From Paenibacillus terrigena DSM 21567 (GTDB lineage: Bacteria; Bacillota; Bacilli; Paenibacillales; Paenibacillaceae), in assembly GCF_000374845.1 (NCBI RefSeq), contig NZ_KB895428.1, positions 1 to 64,000 of the forward strand: a stretch of 64,000 nucleotides of DNA, read 5' to 3'. Under the pieces are notes generated by a model. It made no database searches. It was not told where the DNA came from and saw only the letters and a list, made by a program, of their open reading frames with translations. Position numbers and translations under genes: made by a program. Positions 22,626 to 32,180 of the stretch are shown piece by piece (the stretch's first letter is position 1; each line of letters opens with the position of its first letter).

Positions 22626-25600
22626 TTAATGGATGACTTGAAAAATACGATACAATATCACAGCCGCTTCAGCTCGCGTCACGGTTTCCTTCGGAAGAAT
22701 CCTGTCTCGGTCTCCTTGGATGAATCTCTCCCTTAACAGTGCTGCAACATCCTCCGCGGCATATGCTGCAACTTGTGAGGCATCTGCTATTGGAGCAAGA
22801 TCGGATACATTGCCCTTCTTCGATAAGACGCCAGCGACATAGAGCGCTCTCGCCGTCAGCACCATCATTTCTTGTCTGGATAGCAATGCCTTCGGTTTGA
22901 ACATATTATTGCCTACACCAGTAGTAATACTTAGTGCTCTGGAGATGCCTATCGCCTCATAATCATTATCGTTGCGGTCAACATCTGTGAAATTGACATG
23001 TACCTCCGCTTTTAACCCCAGTAATTTCACCAACAAAGCGATATAATCTGCTCTTGTCAGCTTTTTCCCCGGCTCGAACTTGGTTTCTGAAGCACCTGGC
23101 ATGATTCCAGCTGCCGCTAATCCTTCTATTGCTTCTTTCGCCCATACATAGGTGTTGTCAACATCGGTAAAAGTCTTCTTCACAGGCCCCGGTGTACCCG
23201 TTCCTTGACCTTCTTTTACCGGCGGGGTAGTAGTTTCTGGCTTTGTAGTCGTGCCGTCTGAACCATTTCCCCCACCTTCAGAGCTCTGTTTCAAAGTGGT
23301 AATCACTCTTACATTGCTGATCTTGGACGTATTTCCTGCCGCATCGACGGCTACGACAAAATAGCGATACGTGGTCGTAGGTTTTAATCCTATATCTTTG
23401 ATATCTGTTTTTGTGGTTGTGAGAATTTCGACATCGTCCCGGTAAACCTTATATCCCACCACGCCAACATTATCAGACGCAGGAGTCCATCTCAGTTCGA
23501 TGGCTGAGCTGGATACCGCTTCACCCCGCTCGATCGTCGGTGGCGTTGGCGCCACATCATCTACGATCGTCGGCGTCCACCAGTTCCCCGATACCACAAT
23601 CATGCTAAGCAAGCGAAGATTATTGCTGAAGTAGAGTTCATCTTTCGTTGCACCCGCAGTATTATAATCCCATAACCGATTCAGCCATGCCTGATTCGAT
23701 GAATCGATCATCGCGCTCACCATCATCGGGGCAGAGAACGATATATCCTCGTAATCTTCCAAAGCTGTAGAGCCATCCAACTTATAGCCAGCCCGAATCT
23801 GCTTCGGATCTTGCTTCGTCTTCTCTTGGATCCAGCGATTAAGAGCACTGAGTTGCGCTTTCGCGCGGGTATCTCCTGTAATCAGGTAATCCGTACCGAT
23901 TCGCCATGGAATTCGAGAAGAATTATAACTGTAATCTCCGTCCGTCTCCGATTCTAAGAATAATGGTTCCGCTGGAACGTAACGGTTACCGTCCTTCACG
24001 ACGAAGTCAGGAAGCAGCCCCGCCTTCGGACTGTAATTCTCATGCATGCTGCGAATAATGTTGTACGTTGCATCAATGACCTGATCCCAGCGCGCATCCC
24101 CCGTTACATTGCGATAATCTCTCAGGTGCTGCAGCATAAAGTCGGATGAGCGCGTCGCCTTGCCATATTTCGGATCGTTATCCGCCGCCCAATCCGCAAT
24201 CTTCAAGGTCCACTCCGTATGGTTGACTTCGCTCTGCATAATCGCTTCGATGACCTTCTTCGCTTGCTTCAAATAATCAATTTCGCCACTGCTTCCCCAT
24301 TGATTGTTCGCGAGCAAAAGCGCATAAGCAATATCCATATCGCCGTCCGTCGCGGAGTCGACACCGTTAATATCTATAATTTCCTTCCCGGTATCGGCTT
24401 GCTGCCAAGCCATCAGTTCGGGATTGATCTCACTTGGGTGTGCTCTGAAGTAGCGATACAAGCTATCAAAATAATGTTGCGCCTTCGGATCATGCCCAGC
24501 CATCAGTGCCGTAATCAACATCCCGTACCCGTGCGCTTCAGATACCGTAATCTCATTGTCTTCGAACCAGTCGCCATCACTATACCACACATAATATTGA
24601 CTCGGATCGTACGGGTTCTTCTTCAGGTATTTGGCCTTCCATTCGTCATATAACCTGGCTACTGTTTTGTCCATCTCCGCTTGGGTCACATGGCTTGGCT
24701 TAATCGAACCCCCTGCATAAGCCGTATGCTGTGGGAACGCTTTGTGCGGGCCTTCGCTTGTCGGCAATGGTTTTGTCATCACTTGCACCGTATTGCTGTC
24801 CAGCGATTCCAGTCCCTCTGCGTTATATGCCTTCACCACATATTGATACTTCGTATCTGGACTTAGTCCGGTATCGCTATATGACAATGCCTTGGTTGTG
24901 CCTACTTTCTTGCCATCGCGATATACGTTATAACCGGATGGTTCAAGTGTACCTGCAGATGCCACCCACCGCAGGTTAACCTGGAAAGGTGAGATTGCGG
25001 TTCCTTGAAGCTCAGTCGGTGCAGAAGGTGGTTCATTCCCTATCGGTCCTTCGAGCGTAGTGACTTCAACGGGATTCGAATTCATTCTCGTGCCGACAGC
25101 CTTGATAATCAGGTCATATTTCTTCTTCGGGTCGATATTTTCTAGCTTATAGCTGTATGCTGTTTGACCATCCACCACAGGAATGTACTCGCTCCAGTGG
25201 GCTTTTACTTTGTCACTCTTCTCATAGATTCGAAAACCCCGAATCGGTTCTTTGCTGGCAGAAGGCATGGTCCAGGAAAGGAGAGCACTAGAATCGACAA
25301 GCTTCACATTTGCATGTTCCACAGGATCAGGCTTCATATCGGTGCGTTTGATCCCATACTTGTCGTACGCCAATAATCCGTTGCCTACCGTCCCTGTCTT
25401 GCCTTCGTCTTCTACGGCTGCAGTATAGGCTGTAAATTGAAGTACCTTCGGTGAGACGGATACATCCGTGAACATTTTTTTCTCCGGCTGCTCGTCAATC
25501 TCTGCAAAGTAGTCATCATAAGGAATCGGTTTCCCGTTTTCATCTAATTTTTCACGAGGCTCGCCATTCTCGTCCAGTTCGTATTGATTATTCTTAAAAT

Positions 25601-27722
25601 AGAACTTATTGCCGAAGGCATTCGACATGAGATACACCGTACCTCTCGGGTTGACGGCATTGCCTTCGCTATCAAATTCCAATTGCTCCTTCGGGATCAC
25701 TTCATCGTTATACATTTGGAATGATCTCATATACATATGGTCATGTGCTTCGAATACCAGATCGATGCCCATCTCGTCAAAGGCAGGGATGAGATACTTT
25801 TTGTAAAATTGGACACGATCATCTTCCCATTGCGCGGAGTTATCGCCCGCAGCGTACGGGCTCTTGTGAAACGCCACAAATTTCCATTTTTTATCACTTT
25901 TCGCCACGGCGTTCTTCATCCAGGCGACTTGGTCCCAGAATTGATCATCCGCCCAATCCACGTCTTTTCCATTCTCTTTCAGCGCGCCTTGATATTGCGA
26001 GTTGAATACGAGATACAGCGCATCTCCATATTCGAACGAATAAACCGATCCTTCATGTGTATCCGCGACGACTTGTTTCGGCAGGTTGAAATGATTGTAG
26101 AAGTTATTGTTCGGTGTCGTCTCATCCCCGTCATAATCCTGCACTTCGTGGCCACCAAGCACTGGGACATACGGAACCTGCAGCAGTTCCTTCTGTGCTG
26201 CGCCCAGCATCCATTGCCATTGCTCTTCTAAATCGCCGTTATCCACTAAGTCCCCGGCACTTATCAGAAATTTAGGGGCCCCGATATGGTCAATCGCTTT
26301 TCTGAACGTATCTGCCCAGGGTTCAAACTCAGCCTTGCTCGATGCTTGGGAATCTGATCCCGCAATAAAGCGGTAAGACTGGTGATCAGTCGTATCGGTC
26401 GTAAATGAGCCAATGGAGCTCCATGCTGTTCCATTGCCGACACGGAAGTTATATGTCGTTCCCGGGATCAATCCATTCGCTATTCCTTTATGGCTAATGA
26501 ATTTCGTGAATGTCTGGGTGGTCCTGTCTCCTTTTTCCACGAACGTACTGATTTCTTCGCCATGGCCTGTATACGTGGTGAACCCTGTCTTAGGAAATAC
26601 GCCGCCTTGCACAGCGGAAGCTTCCACGACTTGAACGACCGTATCTGTCATCTTATCGGTATACCACGCAAATGCGATACTTGTCTTCGGATCACCGTTA
26701 AAGGTCATGTTCACAGATTTCGGTATGAACGGTGAGTCTTGCGTCGTAAAACTCCAGGAAATATCCCGAATTTGGGGGATATGATCTTCTTCCCCTAGAA
26801 TCATTTCCTTCGGTATAGACACGGTATATGTTTTGCCATAATCGAATGCTGGATGGTTAATCTGTAATGAATGATGGTTGATGATTTCAGGTGAGATTCC
26901 TTGCAAGATGTTGTTCTCATTGTCCTTGATCGTAATTGCGTGTCCTTCATTCCATATGATGTTTTTGCTGAATTTGACCAAGATCTGGGCATCGACAGCG
27001 GTATTCGCTGTACCGTTTTGAGGGGATGCGTACAAATCAATCGTAGGAACTTCGATATCGCTGCCTTCCACGCGTTCACCCTTCACACGGATGTCCTTGA
27101 TGTAACTGGAACCGCCTGCTCCGACTTCAGGATTATCTATAGCATTAGTTGGCACGTTCGAGGCCATCACCCATCGAATAAATAATAACGGCTGATCCTC
27201 GGCAGATTTCGGAAGAGGTGTGTCCACTAATTTACAGTTGCTGCAGCTATAACTTCCTCTTTCGAGCGTAACATCTTTCATTGTCGTCCACGATGCCCCA
27301 TCACTGCTGAATTCAACTTTGAAGTCACGCGGTCCTGAGCCTGAGGATTTTTGCATAGAAGACAACGTGATATGCTGGAACCCTTTGGTCGAGAGCGTAG
27401 CCAGCCAGTATTTACTGCCCGTCCCGCGATCCCAGCCCTGATATTGCAGCCCGTCATCACTGACATATTCGAATTTGGGACCACCAACAGCACGAAGGGT
27501 CGAGGCCGCTTGATATGCTCCATAGGTGGCTGAAATAACGCCTTGATTTCCAGCATCCTTAAAGTCCCACGCAGCGATCATTGTTTTGTCCACGGTTATT
27601 TCATCATTGCCTATTTCATCCGCAGATACGGTCCCAACGACATGAAAAGGCAACAGCATGAACACTAAACTTATAACTACGAATCTGTGAAACCTTTTTC
27701 GCAATGAATGATAAGTTGGCAC
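22626..27722 (-). CDS. SLH-anchored multidomain surface protein: metallophosphatase plus GH8 glycosidase
   Basis: This 1698-residue protein is exported (signal peptide 1-34, cleavage near VSA-DE) and tethered by three C-terminal SLH repeats (about 1515-1698). Order: a beta-rich N-terminal domain (45-215) with a CSNC Cys pair, a Big_5-like Ig domain (228-327), a purple-acid-phosphatase-type N domain (332-442), a metallophosphatase (450-710), FN3 (800-890), FN3 (898-985), a glycoside hydrolase family 8 domain (990-1390), FN3 (1392-1478), a Thr/Pro/Gly linker and SLH. Phosphatase motifs are SDSQ, GDLVD, FHKSPY and AHDHMYM, but the GNHE motif reads GGHE. GH8 motifs are the acid SEAHGYGM (E1062) and DGDMDIAYALL. 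GH8 includes chitosanases, endoglucanases and xylanases. Start GTG 27722 behind GAGGGAA; a promoter and palindromic operator lie 250 bp upstream. Confidence 0.85.
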   Translation of the reverse strand: MPTYHSLRKRFHRFVVISLVFMLLPFHVVGTVSADEIGNDEITVDKTMIAAWDFKDAGNQGVISATYGAYQAASTLRAVGGPKFEYVSDDGLQYQGWDRGTGSKYWLATLSTKGFQHITLSSMQKSSGSGPRDFKVEFSSDGASWTTMKDVTLERGSYSCSNCKLVDTPLPKSAEDQPLLFIRWVMASNVPTNAIDNPEVGAGGSSYIKDIRVKGERVEGSDIEVPTIDLYASPQNGTANTAVDAQILVKFSKNIIWNEGHAITIKDNENNILQGISPEIINHHSLQINHPAFDYGKTYTVSIPKEMILGEEDHIPQIRDISWSFTTQDSPFIPKSVNMTFNGDPKTSIAFAWYTDKMTDTVVQVVEASAVQGGVFPKTGFTTYTGHGEEISTFVEKGDRTTQTFTKFISHKGIANGLIPGTTYNFRVGNGTAWSSIGSFTTDTTDHQSYRFIAGSDSQASSKAEFEPWADTFRKAIDHIGAPKFLISAGDLVDNGDLEEQWQWMLGAAQKELLQVPYVPVLGGHEVQDYDGDETTPNNNFYNHFNLPKQVVADTHEGSVYSFEYGDALYLVFNSQYQGALKENGKDVDWADDQFWDQVAWMKNAVAKSDKKWKFVAFHKSPYAAGDNSAQWEDDRVQFYKKYLIPAFDEMGIDLVFEAHDHMYMRSFQMYNDEVIPKEQLEFDSEGNAVNPRGTVYLMSNAFGNKFYFKNNQYELDENGEPREKLDENGKPIPYDDYFAEIDEQPEKKMFTDVSVSPKVLQFTAYTAAVEDEGKTGTVGNGLLAYDKYGIKRTDMKPDPVEHANVKLVDSSALLSWTMPSASKEPIRGFRIYEKSDKVKAHWSEYIPVVDGQTAYSYKLENIDPKKKYDLIIKAVGTRMNSNPVEVTTLEGPIGNEPPSAPTELQGTAISPFQVNLRWVASAGTLEPSGYNVYRDGKKVGTTKALSYSDTGLSPDTKYQYVVKAYNAEGLESLDSNTVQVMTKPLPTSEGPHKAFPQHTAYAGGSIKPSHVTQAEMDKTVARLYDEWKAKYLKKNPYDPSQYYVWYSDGDWFEDNEITVSEAHGYGMLITALMAGHDPKAQHYFDSLYRYFRAHPSEINPELMAWQQADTGKEIIDINGVDSATDGDMDIAYALLLANNQWGSSGEIDYLKQAKKVIEAIMQSEVNHTEWTLKIADWAADNDPKYGKATRSSDFMLQHLRDYRNVTGDARWDQVIDATYNIIRSMHENYSPKAGLLPDFVVKDGNRYVPAEPLFLESETDGDYSYNSSRIPWRIGTDYLITGDTRAKAQLSALNRWIQEKTKQDPKQIRAGYKLDGSTALEDYEDISFSAPMMVSAMIDSSNQAWLNRLWDYNTAGATKDELYFSNNLRLLSMIVVSGNWWTPTIVDDVAPTPPTIERGEAVSSSAIELRWTPASDNVGVVGYKVYRDDVEILTTTKTDIKDIGLKPTTTYRYFVVAVDAAGNTSKISNVRVITTLKQSSEGGGNGSDGTTTKPETTTPPVKEGQGTGTPGPVKKTFTDVDNTYVWAKEAIEGLAAAGIMPGASETKFEPGKKLTRADYIALLVKLLGLKAEVHVNFTDVDRNDNDYEAIGISRALSITTGVGNNMFKPKALLSRQEMMVLTARALYVAGVLSKKGNVSDLAPIADASQVAAYAAEDVAALLRERFIQGDRDRILPKETVTRAEAAVILYRIFQVIH

Positions 27723-27969
27723 GCCATTCCCTCTTTCCTATTCAGATAGATTCTACATTTTCATGACTGCATCATAGGAGAAATTATTATGTAGTGAGGT
27801 CAATGTTGCGGAAAAGAAACTTTAAGACATCAATAGAAGGTTCATAGTGGAGTATCTTCGACAGGGAAACATCACAATCTTTGAATGCGTTTATAAATCG
27901 AGGTTGAAAATTTAGCGTATCATACCACGTCCCTTCGCCAATTTTCGGATGTAATTCATTTAACCAAAT

Positions 27970-27985
27970 GTTAAAGCGCTTTAAC
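27970..27985. promoter_or_regulatory. 16-bp perfect palindromic operator (LacI/CcpA-like)
   Basis: GTTAAAGCGCTTTAAC is a perfect palindrome with the central CG typical of LacI-family operators and close to catabolite-responsive (cre) elements. It covers the expected transcription start of the promoter at 27996-28024, so a bound repressor would block initiation. Confidence 0.7.
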
Positions 27986-27995
27986 TTTTAAAAAT

Positions 27996-28024
27996 ATTAT
28001 ACCCAATGTTTGACATCTTGTCAA
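27996..28024 (-). promoter_or_regulatory. Sigma-A promoter of the giant gene
   Basis: On the minus strand TTGACA (28019-28024) and TATAAT (27996-28001) are perfect -35 and -10 boxes separated by 17 bp. The predicted start is near 27989, at the edge of the palindromic operator. Confidence 0.88.
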
Positions 28025-28062
28025 TTGATTCGGGTGGTCTCCTATGGTCAACTTAATTAGAA

Positions 28063-28089
28063 AAACCTTGGATTCTACATCCAAGGTTT
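28063..28089 (-). terminator. Terminator upstream of the giant-gene promoter
   Basis: AAACCTTGG / CCAAGGTTT stem with a 9-nt loop; leftward it runs into TTTCT. It lies about 165 bp after the VOC gene and just before the giant-gene promoter, so it may insulate the two. Confidence 0.65.
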
Positions 28090-28255
28090 ATATGTTCTTA
28101 TCGTCTGAACGTATTCTCATCCTGTTCACGAGATCATCGTTACCGTATCGTCAAAGATTCTTAGTGACAGGCTTCGACAAACTTCACTTGCGTGTCAACT
28201 TCTTCATCGTTCTCTAGCCCATCTTTCTTTCAACAAAATCATGCCTAGCGATTGC

Positions 28256-28651
28256 CTATTGTTTGGTAATCATCCACGTAACACCGAATTGATCTACGAC
28301 TTCGCCATAATAAGCACCCCATGGCTGTAGAGCGAGAGGATACTTGCTAACGCCGCCCTCGCTAAGCTTGGCATATGCCGTTTGAGCTTCTGACACTTCG
28401 TCATAATTCAAGGCAAGACTGATGCTTCGGTTATACGAGATCGGTTCGAAAGAGTCTGACATCATTAACGTATTCGTATCCGCTACTGTCAAAGCCAAAT
28501 GCATGATTTTATCCTTCATTGCATCGGGGATTCCCGGCGTCTCACCGAATGTGGTGAGAGACTGAATCTCGCCACCGAGTGACTCGACGTAGAAATTCGC
28601 CTGACCTCTTGCATCCTCCGACATCAGATAAGCGTGAATTTGTGCTCCCAT
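28256..28651 (-). CDS. VOC-family protein, PhnB/YjdN-like
   Basis: The 131-residue protein begins MGAQIHAYLMSEDARGQANF and has the two beta-alpha-beta-beta-beta modules of VOC proteins; the second module ends WGAYYGEVVDQFGVTWMITK, typical of the PhnB/YjdN (3-demethylubiquinone methyltransferase-like) group. Members often act as metal-dependent dioxygenase, isomerase or resistance proteins, but this group has no settled reaction. Metal ligands are not all obvious. ATG 28651 follows GAAAGG. It is a single-gene unit. Confidence 0.8.
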   Translation of the reverse strand: MGAQIHAYLMSEDARGQANFYVESLGGEIQSLTTFGETPGIPDAMKDKIMHLALTVADTNTLMMSDSFEPISYNRSISLALNYDEVSEAQTAYAKLSEGGVSKYPLALQPWGAYYGEVVDQFGVTWMITKQ

Positions 28652-28916
28652 AAAATTTCAACAACCTTTCAACTTGTATTTGTCCTTCTATGAATACGAC
28701 GAGTGAACATTGTTGAAATCGACAAAGTAAAAAAATATCTTTTATTACGTTTCGTTTCATGACATCTATTGATGGCATTTTAAGAGATGTTGTTTTACAA
28801 AAATGCTATGGTATGTTCCAAAATGAACAAGTGCAATTTGACGAAATCCGACTGATGAATACACTATGCAAATCCGTATTATTGTTGTTGGGATCAAAAT
28901 AAGGAGGGTTCATAAT

Positions 28917-29674
28917 TTGGGGCAAGAGATAAGAAGATTTCTATTCTATACCTTTGTTACGTCGTGGATTCTATGGGGCGGGTTAGCGATATTAACACAG
29001 CTCAATTGGCTCAGGTTTGGTACTGCATTTTCAATGATATTGTTTATCCTTGGTGGTGTTACCCCTGCTATTTGCGAGATTTGGCTGAAAAAGAAATATA
29101 GCTCTAAAGAAGAGTTTAAATCATTTATTCGTAACATTAAAAATCCTAGACATCCATTAGTATGGTACATATTTACGATCGGTCTTGCTTTTGCAGCATG
29201 TTTTTTGCCAACGCTTTGGGGTGGAGCATCAATGGAGAATCCTCTATACCTGGCATTGATTGAATTCCCAATCATGATTATCGGAGGTGGGTTGGAAGAG
29301 ATCGGCTGGCGTGGCTATTTACAGCCTACGTTGCAGAAAAAATGGTCGCCATTCAGAAGTACGCTCATTGTGGGTGGTATTTGGACAATATGGCATCTGC
29401 CATTATGGTTCGTGGTTGGTTCAAATCAAATGAATATGAACTTTCTCTGGTTCACGCTAAGTGCCTTGGCATTATCTTTTCTTTTGACGGTCATTTATTC
29501 AACCTTTTCCTATGTATTATTTTCCATGCCTTTATTAATTCATTCTGGGATGTATATATTCCAGATACGAATGTTGCGTCTGCTTTAGGTACACTTTTGT
29601 TTGCGCTGCTTATTTTTGCTGCATTTGAATTCTATCGAAAGAGGAATAAAGCTAAAGGGCTTAAAGCCCTATAG
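28917..29674 (+). pseudogene. CPBP-family intramembrane glutamic endopeptidase, frameshifted
   Basis: All three family motifs are present: GGGLEEIGWRG (EExxR), IWTIWHLPLW (second His motif) and FHAFINSFWD (third His/Asn motif). However the last motif and the final helix (SALGTLLFALLIFAAFEFY) are in a different frame from the first part. The switch lies near 29495-29515 (TCAACCTTTTCC), a one-base loss. The first frame would end early at 29588 with an unrelated tail. Start is TTG 28917, 9 nt after AAGGAGG at 28901-28907. CPBP proteases cleave within membranes and include bacteriocin self-immunity proteins. Either the gene is broken or the assembly has an error in the T-run. Confidence 0.75.
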
Positions 29675-29998
29675 CCTTATAAACTCCGTATATCTGCTCA
29701 TTCAAATAGGTCATGACGCGGTTTTGAATTAACTTACTCACTTCATCTACCGATTTCTGGCCACTCATATAGGACTCAAACTCTTCTTGAACGATGGATT
29801 CGATATTTTTATCGATTGAGAAGTTAGGGTGCGCTGCATCTAGGATATTAGCTGCGTAATCAATTCGTTCATTCAGCAGTTTTTCATCCGATATGGTTGG
29901 TTTCAACTTTCTGCTGCCTCTTGAAGCACTGTCTTATAAGCGTTTTTATGAACAGGGATTCCCATGAGAGATTCCGAAGACTGATTGGGAGAAGTTAT
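29661..29998 (-). pseudogene. C-terminal remnant of an extracellular solute-binding protein
   Basis: On the minus strand, ESLMGIPVHKNAYKTVLQEA (near 29965-29910) and, after a one-base shift at about 29908, a segment ending SYMSGQKSVDEVSKLIQNRV, match the C-terminal end of Paenibacillus-type sugar-binding lipoproteins. Nothing of the N-terminal 400 or so residues is present. The segment 29661-29906 could be misread as an 81-residue gene. It lies between the germination operon and the CPBP gene, 20 bp after the GerC stop. Confidence 0.65.
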
Positions 29999-30017
29999 CA
30001 TGCTCCTTCATGCTCCT

Positions 30018-31103
30018 TTACTTGATCTCTCCCGTTCCTTCTAAGATCAATTTCACCTTAATGTTGAATTTCACTTGTGGATACAGACTCTTCCAATCCT
30101 CCCATTCCTTATCTCCTTCATGTTGTGTCGCCATATAGCGTAGACCGAATCCAAGCGGATCCAGATTCATTTTTTGCATACTCGTTAGAAGATCAAGATA
30201 GGCGTTTTCTATAAAGTGTTCGGCAACTTGCTCGATTTCTCCCCAGTTTTCATGAAAAAAAATCTCCTCTGACTCTTCTGCCGTCCCTTTGATACGAACA
30301 TCGAAATCGATCGTAGGCTGCCCTTGCGTAGACCTATGTATCTGATAACGATAATGATATTTATGTACGGACAGTGAAAATTTCAATTTCTCTTCGATAA
30401 CTCTTATTTCGAAATCCGGCCGCTTATACAACAATTGGTTCAGAATTCGAGTTTGGTTCGGATCGAGTATTAATCGGATTTTTTTCTTATCGAACAATGC
30501 GATCTGATTGATCTCGTAATTATTGTCTTTGATTTTAATCACGGGCATGAAAGGGTCTCTCCCTTTTTCCAAGAGCCGTTCATAAAAATCATACAGATAT
30601 TCAGACACGATAAATGAGGACTCCGTTCCTTCATGACCAAAGCTTAGAATGAGAGAATTACCCGCTAATCTTTCCGACTTGCTGCTTGTCGTTAGTATTT
30701 CTTTTGCATTTGATTCCGCAACAGCGATATACTCGATCCGTTGTACGCCGCGACGGCGGATGAACCAGTCAATATGTTTGGTAATATCCTTTTGTGCAAG
30801 CGACTTACCGAAAATCGTAACTTTCGCATGACCCAGGTCTAATTGTTTGTCTACCTGGGATCTCATCAGTTCTAATGCTTCCGAGATACTATCCGCCTCC
30901 ATACTGACCAATTGCGAGTTGGATTTCCCTGGTTCTGTCAAAGTCGTCGGGATAATGAGCTTCAAAGTCACATTATATTTCTTCTCTACGCCTTGATCCA
31001 CACCGATCGCCACGACAAGAAAACGTTTATCAATATCTTTAAACCCGCATCCAGGAAGGAGAAGTATGATGGTGACGAGCAATATCAAGAATCCCTTATT
31101 CAC
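30018..31103 (-). CDS. Ger(x)C-family spore germination lipoprotein (GerAC-like)
   Basis: The 361-residue lipoprotein has a signal peptide MNKGFLILLVTIILLLPGC with lipobox LPGC (Cys19), and the Ger(x)C pattern KDIDKRFLVVAIGVDQG and LGHAKVTIFGKSLA. It is the C subunit of a germinant receptor, anchored on the outer face of the spore inner membrane. Start is GTG 31103, 8 nt after AAAGGAG, and overlaps the end of the permease gene by 8 bp, giving translational coupling. It ends the leftward A-B-C operon. The C-terminal domain is complete (ends GTGEIK), so the receptor appears intact. Confidence 0.88.
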   Translation of the reverse strand: MNKGFLILLVTIILLLPGCGFKDIDKRFLVVAIGVDQGVEKKYNVTLKLIIPTTLTEPGKSNSQLVSMEADSISEALELMRSQVDKQLDLGHAKVTIFGKSLAQKDITKHIDWFIRRRGVQRIEYIAVAESNAKEILTTSSKSERLAGNSLILSFGHEGTESSFIVSEYLYDFYERLLEKGRDPFMPVIKIKDNNYEINQIALFDKKKIRLILDPNQTRILNQLLYKRPDFEIRVIEEKLKFSLSVHKYHYRYQIHRSTQGQPTIDFDVRIKGTAEESEEIFFHENWGEIEQVAEHFIENAYLDLLTSMQKMNLDPLGFGLRYMATQHEGDKEWEDWKSLYPQVKFNIKVKLILEGTGEIK

Positions 31104-32169
31104 ATCCAAGTCTCCTTTTAACTCTGACCATGAGTACGACCAACAAGATCTCTGCGATGAAACGTATTGTGAACCAACTATATGTAAGTGACATGACTTG
31201 TTTCTCAGTTGAATAATAGCCATAAATAAATACACTGATGCTAACCATCCCTACCAAAATACGCTTGAAATTGACCGAGTAATTGTTAAACGCACCGCCC
31301 ATCCATTTCAAGGCGACATGCCAACTCATCACAATGAATAACAACGACAAGATAATATAGCAGAGCAAGTATAGAAATACGCCACGTTCAATTAATCCGA
31401 ATTTCATCTGTATGGAATCAGCTGTATTTACCCCGATGTATACATATTTATCGACAGCTTGCGTACCGTGAATACCGATGGGAATGAAGAATGTGGCACT
31501 AAACACGATGATCCCGATGACCGGAATGAACCATATCCAATGCATTTTGTTAATAACACGGCTGTTACCATTGGTGATTGATAAGGAGATATACCCGGTG
31601 AATAGAAAACTGCTGACAGCGATTAATTCCCATGAAGGAACTTTAAGTGCATAATCGCTCATAGTCAGAACGGCATCCCAAGAAAACGTCTCATTTCGCA
31701 TTTCCTTGATCCAAATAAAAAGAAGGATCGGGATTGTAATGAATAACCATAACTCCAGATTGTAGAGAATGGGCATTGTTGCTCTCAGAGCAGCCCAACA
31801 CCCCGCAATGAGGAAACAGAGGATCAATACATGAAGATTCATTGATGGGTTCATAAATCTCTTGATGACGAAGGAAATGGTAATTAATACGGAAGCCCCC
31901 GCTGCAAGCCAAGTTAGTCCTAAAAGAAAAGAAATCAAGAATTTGGTTGAATGTGAGACGTGTTTGTCCAATATTTCGTGAAGAGTTAGTTCATGGAATG
32001 GCTTCAAGCTTGTTATGAAGAAGTAACTCAATAGAACGCCTAACAGCATAGCGATCCCTACTGCAGCAATTGCCCCATGATATCGGTCTTGAAGGAGCAG
32101 TCTGGGTATATATAGAAACGGGCTAGTTAATGCACAGAGCGAAACGAGGTAATATGGATACCGATTCAT
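31096..32169 (-). CDS. GerAB-family spore germination permease
   Basis: The 357-residue integral membrane protein has ten hydrophobic segments and belongs to the GerAB/APC-like endospore germination permease family; it starts MNRYPYYLVSLCALTSPFLY. In GerA-type receptors the B subunit binds the small-molecule germinant. Conserved features include the polar break in helix 1 and GYISLSITNGNSRVI. ATG 32169 is preceded by AAAGGAAA. It lies 11 bp after the A-subunit gene and overlaps the C-subunit start, so all three are one operon. The germinant cannot be predicted. Confidence 0.88.
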   Translation of the reverse strand: MNRYPYYLVSLCALTSPFLYIPRLLLQDRYHGAIAAVGIAMLLGVLLSYFFITSLKPFHELTLHEILDKHVSHSTKFLISFLLGLTWLAAGASVLITISFVIKRFMNPSMNLHVLILCFLIAGCWAALRATMPILYNLELWLFITIPILLFIWIKEMRNETFSWDAVLTMSDYALKVPSWELIAVSSFLFTGYISLSITNGNSRVINKMHWIWFIPVIGIIVFSATFFIPIGIHGTQAVDKYVYIGVNTADSIQMKFGLIERGVFLYLLCYIILSLLFIVMSWHVALKWMGGAFNNYSVNFKRILVGMVSISVFIYGYYSTEKQVMSLTYSWFTIRFIAEILLVVLMVRVKRRLGCE

Positions 32170-32180
32170 GACAGTTTCCT

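Larger units (their letters stand above)
27723..28255. other. Control region of the giant gene
   Basis: These 533 bp hold a 245-nt leader for the giant gene (27723-27969), the operator and promoter described separately (27970-28024), and a hairpin at 28063-28089. I see no gene and no recognisable riboswitch in the leader. Confidence 0.6.

Noticed and set aside
27723-27969. Riboswitch in the 245-nt leader of the giant gene
   Set aside because: No conserved riboswitch core or terminator/antiterminator pair could be recognised.
28542-28778. 78-codon leftward frame overlapping the VOC gene start
   Set aside because: Out of frame with the VOC gene, no start signal, no recognisable protein.
29661-29906. 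Independent 81-residue gene
   Set aside because: It is the C-terminal piece of a solute-binding protein; the preceding segment continues upstream in another frame.
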